Of a stretch of DNA of 11,319 bases, positions 1 through 6,720 are shown one piece after another (position 1 is the first letter of the stretch; every line of letters starts with the position of its first letter). The position numbers and the translations under genes were made by a program. The stretch is taken from assembly GCA_044353505.1 (NCBI GenBank), contig JBILBU010000051.1, positions 1 through 11,319 on the forward strand. Reading direction: 5' to 3'. A model generated the notes under the pieces. It saw only the letters and a list, made by a program, of their open reading frames with translations, was not told the origin of the DNA and did no database searches. The stretch is from Pollutibacter sp044353505. Lineage in GTDB: Bacteria; Bacteroidota; Bacteroidia; Chitinophagales; Chitinophagaceae.

Positions 1-1324
1 GTTTGTGTGCGTGATATTGAATAAAAAAGAAAAAACTTAATTCCTTGTGATGAATTGAGTCGGGATTATACATTGTCTCTTTAATCCCATCTCCATATAT
101 TTTATATCCTTTCCATTGATTTGTATCGCTTGTTTTAAATTTATCCCTCAAATAAGAAAATGCTGCGTATGGAAAGAGCCAGTCTTTCTGTTCATCTATA
201 AATTTTTTATAGTCAATTATTTTGGCTAGTTCTTCAGCCATTGCTTGATGTAATACTTTTAGCGCATCCCATTTAAGGTTCATTACGGTTTCATAGGCTA
301 AATCTTTTGATGCATTCAGCCGTTTTCTTTGTTGTAAAAATGGCTTTATTAAATGTTTCCATTGATTTCCAGCAATTTTTTCAATTGACAAATAGATTGG
401 ATGTAAGGCAAATGCTGAAATCGATGCATAGGGATAAGAGTCTAGATTAGAATGGGTTAAGGTGGTGTCATTAACGGGAAGCAGTTGAATCATTTTGATT
501 GTGACTGATGCAGCCCAATCAACAAGTTTTTTGATGTCATTAAACTCTCCTACGCCAAGGCTTTTTCTTGTTCTTAAACTAAAAACTGGAATGGCTATTC
601 CTGTACCTCTCCATCGGATATGATTAATCCGTGCATAAGCGTCTTCAATGAAAATCTGTTTTGATGCGTAATTAAGTTGACTAAAAACTCTGTTTTCTCC
701 CTCTTCGTATGTTATTTCTTCTTGATCACCTTCCAGAACACAGTATTTGTATTCAATCAGCGAAGTAGAGGGTATAAAATCTATTTCTGCAATCCACTTC
801 TTTCCGTTGAACTGCATAGGAATATAGCCTTCGGTGAGCCAATTTCCCATCACTTTATTGTTACCTGTGATGATCAATTGTTGTCCTTTTTTAAGGAATG
901 GGGCTTCAACTGAAAAATGCAATCCTTTATGAAAATGAGCCTTTGTGAAAGACATTCTATTTTTCAGAATTACATTGGTAAACGGGGCAGTATGATAAAT
1001 ATTTTCGATTCTGCCTATATCATTCCAGCTATCGACGATGACAAGGTCATTTTTTATTTTTTTAATATTGAAACTTCGGTGGGTACCATTATCGATTTTA
1101 ACGATACAATCATTTTGTAGTAAAAGAAAAGAATAGCTAAAATTGTTAAGCGATTTAGTACTTGTTGAGTCTAGGGGTATATCAATCTGCCAATAGTTGT
1201 TATTAACATATGTCATGAGTAAAGCCTGTTCAACCTGTCCGTTACCAAGTTGTGCAATATTGCCATAGATCCTTAATTGCTGTCCAGAACTGCTTGAAAA
1301 TCGCAGATAAATGCTGATTGTCAT
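1..1324 (-). CDS. malQ: 4-alpha-glucanotransferase (amylomaltase, DPE2-like, tandem CBM20 + GH77), N-terminal part
   Basis: Reading the minus strand from the ATG at 1324-1322 gives 441 codons with no stop, running off the left edge, so the gene is 3'-truncated by the window. The first ~105 residues resemble a CBM20 starch-binding module (GQQLRIYGNIAQLGNG near residues 15-30). A second module spans about 128-220 (ITGNNKVMGNWLTEGYIPM, 152-170). GH77 begins near residue 238 with RGTGIAIPVFSLRTRKSLGVG (part of 239-259), then MIQLLPVNDT (278-287), DSYPYASISAFALHPIYL (295-312), and ends visibly at FFIQYHAHK (433-441). This order matches the Bacteroidota MalQ and plant DPE2 type, which transfers alpha-1,4-glucan segments between maltose and longer acceptors. 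The GH77 catalytic residues lie beyond the edge and cannot be checked. The start is chosen because an in-frame TAA lies about 57 nt upstream with no other ATG between, and the first residues fit the family. No clear promoter was found upstream. Confidence 0.93.
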   Translation of the reverse strand, partial: MTISIYLRFSSSSGQQLRIYGNIAQLGNGQVEQALLMTYVNNNYWQIDIPLDSTSTKSLNNFSYSFLLLQNDCIVKIDNGTHRSFNIKKIKNDLVIVDSWNDIGRIENIYHTAPFTNVILKNRMSFTKAHFHKGLHFSVEAPFLKKGQQLIITGNNKVMGNWLTEGYIPMQFNGKKWIAEIDFIPSTSLIEYKYCVLEGDQEEITYEEGENRVFSQLNYASKQIFIEDAYARINHIRWRGTGIAIPVFSLRTRKSLGVGEFNDIKKLVDWAASVTIKMIQLLPVNDTTLTHSNLDSYPYASISAFALHPIYLSIEKIAGNQWKHLIKPFLQQRKRLNASKDLAYETVMNLKWDALKVLHQAMAEELAKIIDYKKFIDEQKDWLFPYAAFSYLRDKFKTSDTNQWKGYKIYGDGIKETMYNPDSIHHKELSFFFFIQYHAHK

Positions 1325-1466
1325 GGTTAGGCTTTTTAATAGCGTAAAACTATACTTATTTAAATGTAAAGGGCCGACTTAAGCACTAAAATTGAATTGG
1401 TAAAACAATCTTGTCTCTATTTTTAATAATGTCCTTTTCATTGTATATTTGCCAAAAATCTAACTG

Positions 1467-1616
1467 ATGACTAAAAGTCAAAAAAATACCTACTGGATCT
1501 TATTTTTCCTCTCTTTAGCACTCGCTGTAGCAGTTTATTTTTTTCTACCAGCACTTGTATCTGTGACTATAGTGCCGATTGTATGCACATTTGCTAAAGC
1601 ACTCGATCTCGTTTAA
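1467..1616 (+). CDS. possible small membrane peptide, 49 aa
   Basis: An ATG at 1467 opens a 49-codon frame ending at TAA 1614-1616. The first nine residues are polar (MTKSQKNTY). Residues 10-42 are almost entirely hydrophobic (WILFFLSLALAVAVYFF, then LPALVSVTIVPIV), and the peptide ends in FAKALDLV. This would be one long or two short membrane helices. A TATATTTG sequence at 1444-1451 fits the Bacteroidota -7 consensus and would give a very short leader, but no TTG lies at the right -33 distance. It is divergent from malQ. I do not recognise it. AT-rich DNA easily gives chance hydrophobic frames, so this is a tentative call. Confidence 0.35.
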   Translation: MTKSQKNTYWILFFLSLALAVAVYFFLPALVSVTIVPIVCTFAKALDLV

Positions 1617-1925
1617 ATATCATTGAAAGGTTTATTTAGTGATGGTCAAACACCCGTTGACTCACTACCCTATTTATAGCCGTATCGCTTATTCTTTTTA
1701 ATTATTATCTAATACATCTATTCATACATTAGTTATTTTATACTTATTTACATAAAATCAACCTAATTTTAGAAAATTTTAAATTTCATTAACTTAATAT
1801 TTTTGTTTCTACTCTTCAAAAGTATACCTTTGCAATATCGTAATAAGGCCCAAACAACTCCAAACTCACTACAATTAACGGCCTAAAGGAATATCAAGTT
1901 CCTTGCATTGCACAGTACTTAATAT
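1617..1925. other. AT-rich intergenic stretch carrying the leader and promoter of the next gene
   Basis: No convincing coding frame was found on either strand; the longest ATG frame noticed, from 1642, is 19 codons. The stretch is very AT-rich between about 1690 and 1810. It carries the promoter at 1803-1832 and a leader of about 85 nt before the start codon at 1926. The leader contains a small GGAA/TTCC inverted repeat (around 1889-1903) and a 5-nt AGGCC/GGCCT pairing. Both are too weak to call a riboswitch. A short GTCAA/TTGAC inverted repeat lies around 1645-1661 and has no T-tract after it. Confidence 0.6.
1803..1832 (+). promoter_or_regulatory. Bacteroidota-type sigma-A promoter (-33 TTG, -7 TAnnTTTG)
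   Basis: TTG at 1803-1805 (within TTTTG 1801-1805) is followed after 19 nt by TACCTTTG at 1825-1832. This matches the known Bacteroidota housekeeping consensus, TTTG then about 19-21 nt then TAnnTTTG. Transcription would start near 1838-1842, leaving an untranslated leader of about 85 nt before the ATG at 1926. The AT-rich DNA just upstream is typical of a strong promoter. The assignment rests on the sequence match only. Confidence 0.7.
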
Positions 1926-2549
1926 ATGAAAAAAAATAATACAACAGAAAACAGGGAATTTTCAAAACCCTTTAATTACCGTTTCCATCTTCATGGAAGC
2001 ATTAGCGGTGCAACAAAAGGACTATTCAGAATTTTTTTAAATGCCACAGTTGCATTGATGCTGCTTATTGGCAACAGCTCGTTTACGCTGGTTACCTACA
2101 GCCAAGTGATTGATAGTGCGAAAATATCACTAACCGAAGAATCATTAGCATTAAATGACAAACAGGGTTTAAAAATTTCAATACCTACACGAAATATGAT
2201 CCGTAGGGCTGATATAGAAATTAATAAGAACATGAACGAATGGATTCGAATGATCAATCATTTAAAAATTCCACAATTAAATCCTTTTGAAGGCGATAAA
2301 CAGATAAGCAAAAACTTTTTAGCATCGTTTTTTCTTTGTTTGACCTTTGCTGATGCAGACGATGAAAATGTTTTAAATATGCTTTTCCATGCTGAAAACA
2401 TAAGATTAATTGATACGAAGCCATTTTTAGGGAGTGATTCTAGTATCGACTATATGTTCAAAAGTGCTATGTATACCAACAACAATTTCTATAAAATAAT
2501 TGAAGCTGATTTGATTATTACCAATACTTTTCATGCTGAGAATCCATAA
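1926..2549 (+). CDS. hypothetical membrane-anchored or exported protein, 207 aa, unrecognised
   Basis: I do not recognise this protein. It begins with about 32 polar, partly basic residues (MKKNNTTENREFSKPF), followed by a hydrophobic segment at about 33-57 (containing IFLNATVALMLLIG). This could be a single transmembrane anchor with an N-in topology or an unusually late signal peptide. The remaining ~150 residues are mixed alpha-like sequence with WIRMINHLKIPQLNPFEGD (105-123), a second hydrophobic patch FLASFFLCLTFADADDE (131-147), and an acidic/polar C-terminus. No cysteine pairs, catalytic motifs or lipobox were seen. The frame is supported by a good promoter (1803-1832) and a downstream hairpin (2578-2609), so it is probably expressed. 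It is monocistronic and convergent with rnpB. The start at 1926 is the first ATG after the promoter; an internal Met45 would leave too little for a signal peptide. Confidence 0.65.
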   Translation: MKKNNTTENREFSKPFNYRFHLHGSISGATKGLFRIFLNATVALMLLIGNSSFTLVTYSQVIDSAKISLTEESLALNDKQGLKISIPTRNMIRRADIEINKNMNEWIRMINHLKIPQLNPFEGDKQISKNFLASFFLCLTFADADDENVLNMLFHAENIRLIDTKPFLGSDSSIDYMFKSAMYTNNNFYKIIEADLIITNTFHAENP

Positions 2550-2577
2550 ATGTTTATTCTTTAAAGCTTTACAATAA

Positions 2578-2609
2578 AGAAAGGCCTTCTGTTAAAAGAA
2601 GGCCTTTCT
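2578..2609. terminator. hairpin terminator shared by rnpB and the convergent orphan gene
   Basis: A perfect 13-bp inverted repeat has arms AGAAAGGCCTTCT (2578-2590) and AGAAGGCCTTTCT (2597-2609) around a 6-nt loop. It lies 28 nt after the stop of the plus-strand gene and about 5 nt beyond the 3' end of rnpB. On the minus strand the stem runs into TTTATTGT, a modest U-rich tail, so it most clearly serves rnpB. On the plus strand the following AATAAG lacks a T-run, and termination there is less certain. Confidence 0.8.
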
Positions 2610-2613
2610 AATA

Positions 2614-2978
2614 AGTTGCCGCAAACCGTAAGCCGGATTCTGTTTTAAGCTATCATTTATCTGTCGCTAAAGTTACCCTTAGAGATCAAGCTGCCTACCC
2701 ATTTCGGCCTTAATAAAGAGCAGGCGAGTCACCTGCCATCCGAAGATACCGAAACCTATGTGGCATTTCAGCACGCAAGGTTTACCCCTAGCATACATTA
2801 CTATATGCTACCGGGAGCTCTTACCACCCGTTTTCACCCTTATCCCGTAGGGACGGTTATTTTCTGTGGCACTTTCTGTTCCCGATTACTCGAGACCCGG
2901 CTATTCACCGGTGCGATGCTCTGTGCTGTCCGGACTTTCCTCGTTGATAAACAACGCGATAGCAACATTTACGGCAAG
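2614..2978 (-). ncRNA. rnpB: RNase P RNA, bacterial class A type
   Basis: This is the catalytic RNA of ribonuclease P, which removes 5' leaders from pre-tRNAs. On the minus strand the near-universal 5' core GAGGAAAGTCCGG is at 2942-2930. The conserved 3' core ACAGAATCCGGCTTAC is at 2643-2628. Helix P1 closes the ends: TTGCCG at the 5' end (2977-2972) pairs with CGGCAA near the 3' end (2621-2616). The total of about 360 nt is usual for the class. Other paired blocks are visible, such as GCAGGTGACTCGCCTGC (around 2738-2722) and CATATAGTAATGTATG (around 2805-2790). The exact ends are estimated from P1. The plus-strand frame through this gene is not a protein. The gene sits directly behind the Smr gene and ends at a strong hairpin. 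Confidence 0.95.
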
Positions 2979-2980
2979 TA

Positions 2981-2988
2981 CAAAATTA
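2981..2988 (-). promoter_or_regulatory. likely -7 element of the rnpB promoter
   Basis: On the minus strand TAATTTTG matches the Bacteroidota -7 consensus TAnnTTTG. It ends 4 nt before the start of helix P1, a suitable distance for transcription of rnpB to begin at about 2977. No TTG lies at the usual -33 spacing; that position is next to the palindrome at 3002-3020. The element lies between the Smr stop codon and rnpB, suggesting rnpB is transcribed separately from the operon, with possible read-through as well. Confidence 0.5.
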
Positions 2989-2995
2989 GGTAAGT

Positions 2996-4018
2996 TTATT
3001 TGATTTGGTTGAACCAAATCTCAGTTGCTCCAAAACCATAAAGGGGATGGAGTCGGTTAACAAACGATTTTACTTCACGCTTAGTTCGCAAGAAAGCGTG
3101 AATTTCATCTTTTAATCTTCCTGTTCCAATTCCATGAATTACAATAATCTGTTCAAGCTGATGAACCAAGGCCTGTTCATAGAAGTTGTCAAAAACTTTC
3201 ATTTGAATATCCAAAATTTCAGCAGGATTAGCATTTCGGGGAACCTGGCTTAGCTTATCGGCATGGAGGTCAATCAGAGTTCTTTGAGGAGGAAGATTTG
3301 ACCGTATTTTATCGGCTGCATATATTTTGAAACCTGCAGCATTCAGTTTAGTCATATCAAATCTGTCTTTTTCTGCCCTTGCAGGATAAATGTTAAATAG
3401 ATTAACTCTAAAGGAAGCCTGTTGAGCCTTCAAAACGTCTTCAGCCATTTTGAAAATCTGTTTTGGTTTTGGCTTATACACTACTTCATAATGTTCTACC
3501 CTCTTTAGATCATTGAAGGATAAAGAAAAGTCAAATTGTATTTTTGGTTGATCATTGAGATGTTCAAAAGGGAGATCAAATAAATACATTTCATCAAGTG
3601 ATTTGATAGTGTGTTTGAGATCAATTTCTTTTGTAGTACCATAAAAGATGGAGAGTTCAAATATCATGTCATCTTCCGTATGGTTCAATAGATAAATACG
3701 AAAATGAGAGATGATATCATCATCAAATACATCCTTATCCAGGATTGGAAAAAAAGAAAGCCATACACCATCAAGTTCTGGTAATTTCTTAATGTTTTTT
3801 TCTGACCTTGGTATTGTTATTGTTTTATTTACAGGTGTAGGCTGATCTTTTTTAGATGTAAAGTCTTGAAAATATGGGAAGTCAATTTGATCAGCGTAAA
3901 CGGGAAATTGCACACTGTCAACTTCGATCAAAACCATTGATTTATCAATCCACTCAATTACTTTTCCTCTCTCTCCTGTAGCAGTAACTATAATACTGTC
4001 GTTTTCCTGAAATTTCAT
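2996..4018 (-). CDS. DUF2027 / Smr domain protein (MutS2 C-terminus-like), 340 aa
   Basis: From the ATG at 4018-4016 the product has 340 residues. The N-terminal ~50 residues (NDSIIVTATGERGKVIEW, IEVDSVQFPVYADQIDF) look like a small SH3/KOW-like barrel. Residues ~80-185 form the beta-rich middle typical of DUF2027 proteins of Bacteroidota. The C-terminal Smr domain covers about 247-340, with TLIDLHADKL (247-256), the signature VIHGIGTGRLKDEI (293-306) and the closing LHPLYGFGATEIWF (323-336). Smr domains bind branched or single-stranded nucleic acid and in some families act as nucleases; the target here is unknown. No MutS ATPase domain is present, so this is not MutS2. An ATG 35 codons further upstream is rejected because it lies inside the permease gene. 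The chosen start follows the permease stop by 1 nt (TAAAATG), suggesting coupled translation. It is the last gene of the operon. Confidence 0.88.
   Translation of the reverse strand: MKFQENDSIIVTATGERGKVIEWIDKSMVLIEVDSVQFPVYADQIDFPYFQDFTSKKDQPTPVNKTITIPRSEKNIKKLPELDGVWLSFFPILDKDVFDDDIISHFRIYLLNHTEDDMIFELSIFYGTTKEIDLKHTIKSLDEMYLFDLPFEHLNDQPKIQFDFSLSFNDLKRVEHYEVVYKPKPKQIFKMAEDVLKAQQASFRVNLFNIYPARAEKDRFDMTKLNAAGFKIYAADKIRSNLPPQRTLIDLHADKLSQVPRNANPAEILDIQMKVFDNFYEQALVHQLEQIIVIHGIGTGRLKDEIHAFLRTKREVKSFVNRLHPLYGFGATEIWFNQIK
3002..3020. repeat. 19-bp perfect palindrome at the 3' end of the Smr gene
   Basis: Arms GATTTGGTT (3002-3010) and AACCAAATC (3012-3020) flank a single central base. The palindrome lies in the last codons of the Smr gene (encoding the WFNQI region) and 14-32 bp upstream of the rnpB -7 element. 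It could be an operator-like site or a short RNA hairpin (8 bp with a 3-nt loop). The minus-strand sequence after it is AAATAAAC, with no T-tract, so it is not a standard terminator. Confidence 0.5.
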
Positions 4019-4019
4019 T

Positions 4020-5687
4020 TTATGTATTGAGCTTACTGTGTCTTTTCCCGTATAACATATAAATAACCAACCCCAGTGCCATCCATCCGAAAAATACCAC
4101 CCAGCTTTTAGCAGGTATTTCAACCATCAGGTAAAGACAACATGCTACGCCAAGAACTGGAATGAGAGAGAACTTTTTGGAGAACGTAATTACAGACAAA
4201 ATACCAGTGAGGATGATGAAAATAAGAAAGAGAATTTCTTGATAACCTTCATGTAGAATATTTGAAAATGCACCAACGATTCTGTCAAAAAAAATAACAA
4301 GCATGATCAAGTATAAGGCTGGGAAAATCAGCTGTGAGTTGATATAAGGAATTGAAAACTTACCTTTTTCAGGTTTGATTTTAGGAAGTAGTAGAACTCC
4401 CCCACTGACCAATACAAAAGCAAAAAGAGTTCCAATGCTCGATAAATCAGTCATCAATTTATCGTCTATAAATAAAACCAAGCCCCCAACCAACAAACCT
4501 GAAATAATTGTAGAAAAGCCTGGGGTTTGATATTTCTTTGTGATTTTTGAAAATGATTTTGGAAGTAGACCATCCCTGCTCATGGCCATCCAAATTCTAG
4601 GTTGGCCAAGCTGAAATACTAAAAGCACACTCGTTGCTGCAACAACGGCGCTAACCGAAACTACAAAGCCAATTTTCTTAAGATTTATTTTTTCAAACAC
4701 AAAGGCTAAAGGGTCTGTAATATTTTCAAATTCGGTGTAGTTAACCATACCGGTAATTACAAGTGCAATTACAATATAAATTATTGTGCAAATAATGAGA
4801 GAGTAGATCATGCCTTTAGGAAGATCTCTTTGCGGATTTGCACACTCTTCAGCAGTTGTTGATATTGCATCAAATCCAATATATGCGAAAAAAACAGCTG
4901 ATACGCCCTTTAAAACACCCCCCATTCCGTTGGGAAGAAAGGGAGTCCAGTTACTGGATGTACCATTTGAAAAAATATACCAGAGCCCAATGATTGCGAT
5001 GAAGACAAGAACAGTAATTTTTAATATCACCATTGCATTGGCAGTCTTTTTGCTTTCTTTTATACCAACATATACAAGCCAAGTAATGAGTACTACTATA
5101 ATAAAGGCTGGAAGATTGATGATAAAAGGAATCCCAAATATTCTTGGTGCATTACTGTAAATAAGTCCGGAGGTATCGAGGCCTTTTTCAATTGCTGCAG
5201 TATAAGAAAAATGTGCAGTCTGGTATCCAATTGTTAGCCATTCAGGTAAATTGATACCCATAGCAGATAGAATATTATTGAAATATGCGCTCCACGATAT
5301 TGCAACGACAATATTTCCAATTGCATATTCTAAAATTAAAGCCCACCCAATAATCCATGCTACAACTTCACCAAAACTAATATAAGAATAGGTGTAAGCA
5401 CTTCCTGCGACAGGCGTACGAGAGGCAAATTCAGCGTAGCATAAAGCAGTGAATCCGCATGTTATAGCCGTAATGATAAATAGAAGAATAACTCCTGGCC
5501 CTCCATTAAAGGCTGCTGATCCAATGGTGGAAAATATGCCAGCTCCAATCACTGCAGCTACGCCCATTAGAGTAAGATCGCGAACAGTGAGCACTTTATT
5601 TAAGCCAGTTCCTCCATGTTCCTGTTCTTGTTTTCTAACAGCATTATTAAGATCTTCTATATTCTTTTTTCTAAAAAAGGTATTCAA
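4020..5687 (-). CDS. APC-superfamily amino acid permease (cationic amino acid transporter-like), 555 aa
   Basis: This is an inner-membrane amino-acid transporter of the APC superfamily. A ~35-residue cytoplasmic N-terminus (HGGTGLNKVLTVRDLTLMG) leads into TM1 with the unwound substrate-site motif GVAAVIGAGIF (42-52). Further family marks are AEFASRTPVAGSAYTY (85-100), FFAYIGFDAISTTAEE (266-281) followed by CANPQRDLP, and RIWMAMSRDGLLP (364-376). I count roughly 13-14 hydrophobic helices, which fits the CAT-like branch (TC 2.A.3.3) better than the 12-helix branches. The substrate cannot be read from sequence; arginine/lysine or a broad range is only a guess. It starts 14 nt after the prenyl synthase stop and its own stop is 1 nt from the Smr start. 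The role of a permease in this operon is unclear. Confidence 0.92.
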   Translation of the reverse strand: MNTFFRKKNIEDLNNAVRKQEQEHGGTGLNKVLTVRDLTLMGVAAVIGAGIFSTIGSAAFNGGPGVILLFIITAITCGFTALCYAEFASRTPVAGSAYTYSYISFGEVVAWIIGWALILEYAIGNIVVAISWSAYFNNILSAMGINLPEWLTIGYQTAHFSYTAAIEKGLDTSGLIYSNAPRIFGIPFIINLPAFIIVVLITWLVYVGIKESKKTANAMVILKITVLVFIAIIGLWYIFSNGTSSNWTPFLPNGMGGVLKGVSAVFFAYIGFDAISTTAEECANPQRDLPKGMIYSLIICTIIYIVIALVITGMVNYTEFENITDPLAFVFEKINLKKIGFVVSVSAVVAATSVLLVFQLGQPRIWMAMSRDGLLPKSFSKITKKYQTPGFSTIISGLLVGGLVLFIDDKLMTDLSSIGTLFAFVLVSGGVLLLPKIKPEKGKFSIPYINSQLIFPALYLIMLVIFFDRIVGAFSNILHEGYQEILFLIFIILTGILSVITFSKKFSLIPVLGVACCLYLMVEIPAKSWVVFFGWMALGLVIYMLYGKRHSKLNT

Positions 5688-5701
5688 ATTATTCAGTTTA
5701 A

Positions 5702-6667
5702 TTATTTATCACGAGTAATTAAGTAATGTGCTAGTCCAATTAATGATTCTTTTCTATCTTTTGTCACCGCAATTTCTTCTAAATGACTTAATGCCTTATT
5801 GAGATACTGCTCCTTCAATTTATTGGCCCATTTGTCTATCCCACAAGCTTTATAAATACCCAAAACGGTTTCTACTTTATTATCATCATTATGGAGCAAT
5901 GATGTTCTTAGAGATGCGGCCATTTCCCCTTCTGCAGTTTCAAGTGCGTGAATCATAAGAAAGGTTTTCTTATTACTCTGAATATCGCCTCCCACTTGTT
6001 TTCCGAATTTTGCAGGATCACCAAAAGCATCGAGGTAGTCGTCTTGAATTTGAAATGCAATGCCGAGGTTTCGGCCAAACTCGTAAATGTGTTGTTGATT
6101 AAATTCGCTCGCCCCTCCAACAATTGAGCCCAATTGTAAGCTTGAAGCAAGTAATACTGAGGTTTTGAGTTGAATCATTGTCAAATACTCTTCCAAAGAA
6201 ACATGATCACATTTTTCAAAATCCATATCGAGCTGCTGCCCTTCACAAACTTCTTTAGCAGTTTTATTAAAAAGGTGTATTATTTTTTTGATATGAGGTG
6301 ATTGGATCTTGTTGATGTAGTCATAGGAAACCACCATCATAACATCTCCTCCTAGTAAAGCAGTAGATTCTCCATGAACGGAATGCACAGTTGGCTTACC
6401 TCTTCTTAAAGGAGCCTTATCCATGATATCATCATGAACCAGGGTGAAATTATGAAATAGCTCAACAGCTGCTGCGAGGTGATAAGCATCCTGGTGAATT
6501 TCATCAAACAGTTCATTTCCCATTAAACAAAGAACGGGACGAATCCTTTTACCACTATTTACGAGAAATTCTTCTAAGGGATCATAGAGTGTTGCAGGAA
6601 ATGTTGGAAAATGCCTATGGGTAAAATAAGCATCAAACGACTGTTGTAATTTTTCGATTCCAGACAT
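5702..6667 (-). CDS. trans-isoprenyl diphosphate synthase (probable geranylgeranyl diphosphate synthase), 321 aa
   Basis: This enzyme condenses isopentenyl diphosphate with allylic diphosphates. Visible motifs are GKRIRP (39-44), the first aspartate-rich motif LVHDDIMDKAPLRRGKPTVH (76-95, DDxxD at 79-83), GQQLDMDFE (143-151), KTS (168-170) and the second aspartate-rich motif FQIQDDYLDAFGD (205-216+, DDYLD at 209-213), followed by KFGKQVGGD. Length is normal. Chain length: Phe74 lies at -5 from the first Asp, Thr at -4, and there is no two-residue insertion in the first motif. That combination is known from archaeal-type GGPP synthases, whereas bacterial FPP synthases carry the insertion. I therefore favour GGPP as product, possibly for carotenoids, but this is inference. 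The gene begins 53 nt after rnr and lies 14 nt before the permease. Confidence 0.9.
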   Translation of the reverse strand: MSGIEKLQQSFDAYFTHRHFPTFPATLYDPLEEFLVNSGKRIRPVLCLMGNELFDEIHQDAYHLAAAVELFHNFTLVHDDIMDKAPLRRGKPTVHSVHGESTALLGGDVMMVVSYDYINKIQSPHIKKIIHLFNKTAKEVCEGQQLDMDFEKCDHVSLEEYLTMIQLKTSVLLASSLQLGSIVGGASEFNQQHIYEFGRNLGIAFQIQDDYLDAFGDPAKFGKQVGGDIQSNKKTFLMIHALETAEGEMAASLRTSLLHNDDNKVETVLGIYKACGIDKWANKLKEQYLNKALSHLEEIAVTKDRKESLIGLAHYLITRDK

Positions 6668-6720
6668 AAATAACCTGATTATACAGGTGCTCTAAGATAG
6701 GAAATGAACTCGGCTTACTG

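Noticed and set aside
677..1120. Two short plus-strand frames (78 and 67 codons)
   Set aside because: They lie entirely inside the minus-strand malQ frame, which reads through with clear CBM20 and GH77 motifs.
1640..1665. GTCAA/TTGAC inverted repeat as a terminator for the small peptide gene
   Set aside because: It has a 5-bp stem, a loop of about 7 nt and no T-tract; too weak to call.
1840..1925. Riboswitch or attenuator in the leader of the orphan gene
   Set aside because: Only 4-5-bp pairings are visible, with no known aptamer core.
2760..2993. Plus-strand 77-codon frame
   Set aside because: It is the antisense of RNase P RNA and matches no protein pattern.
4019..4123. N-terminal extension of the Smr protein by 35 residues
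   Set aside because: It lies inside the permease gene, and family similarity begins at the Met encoded at 4018.
4810..5718. Plus-strand frames of 116 and 89 codons
   Set aside because: They are antisense shadows of the permease, whose transmembrane motifs are unmistakable.
6674..6689. ACCTG-CAGGT hairpin in the 53-nt rnr/prenyl synthase gap as a terminator
   Set aside because: It has only a 5-bp stem and no T-tract; no promoter follows it, so the operon probably continues.
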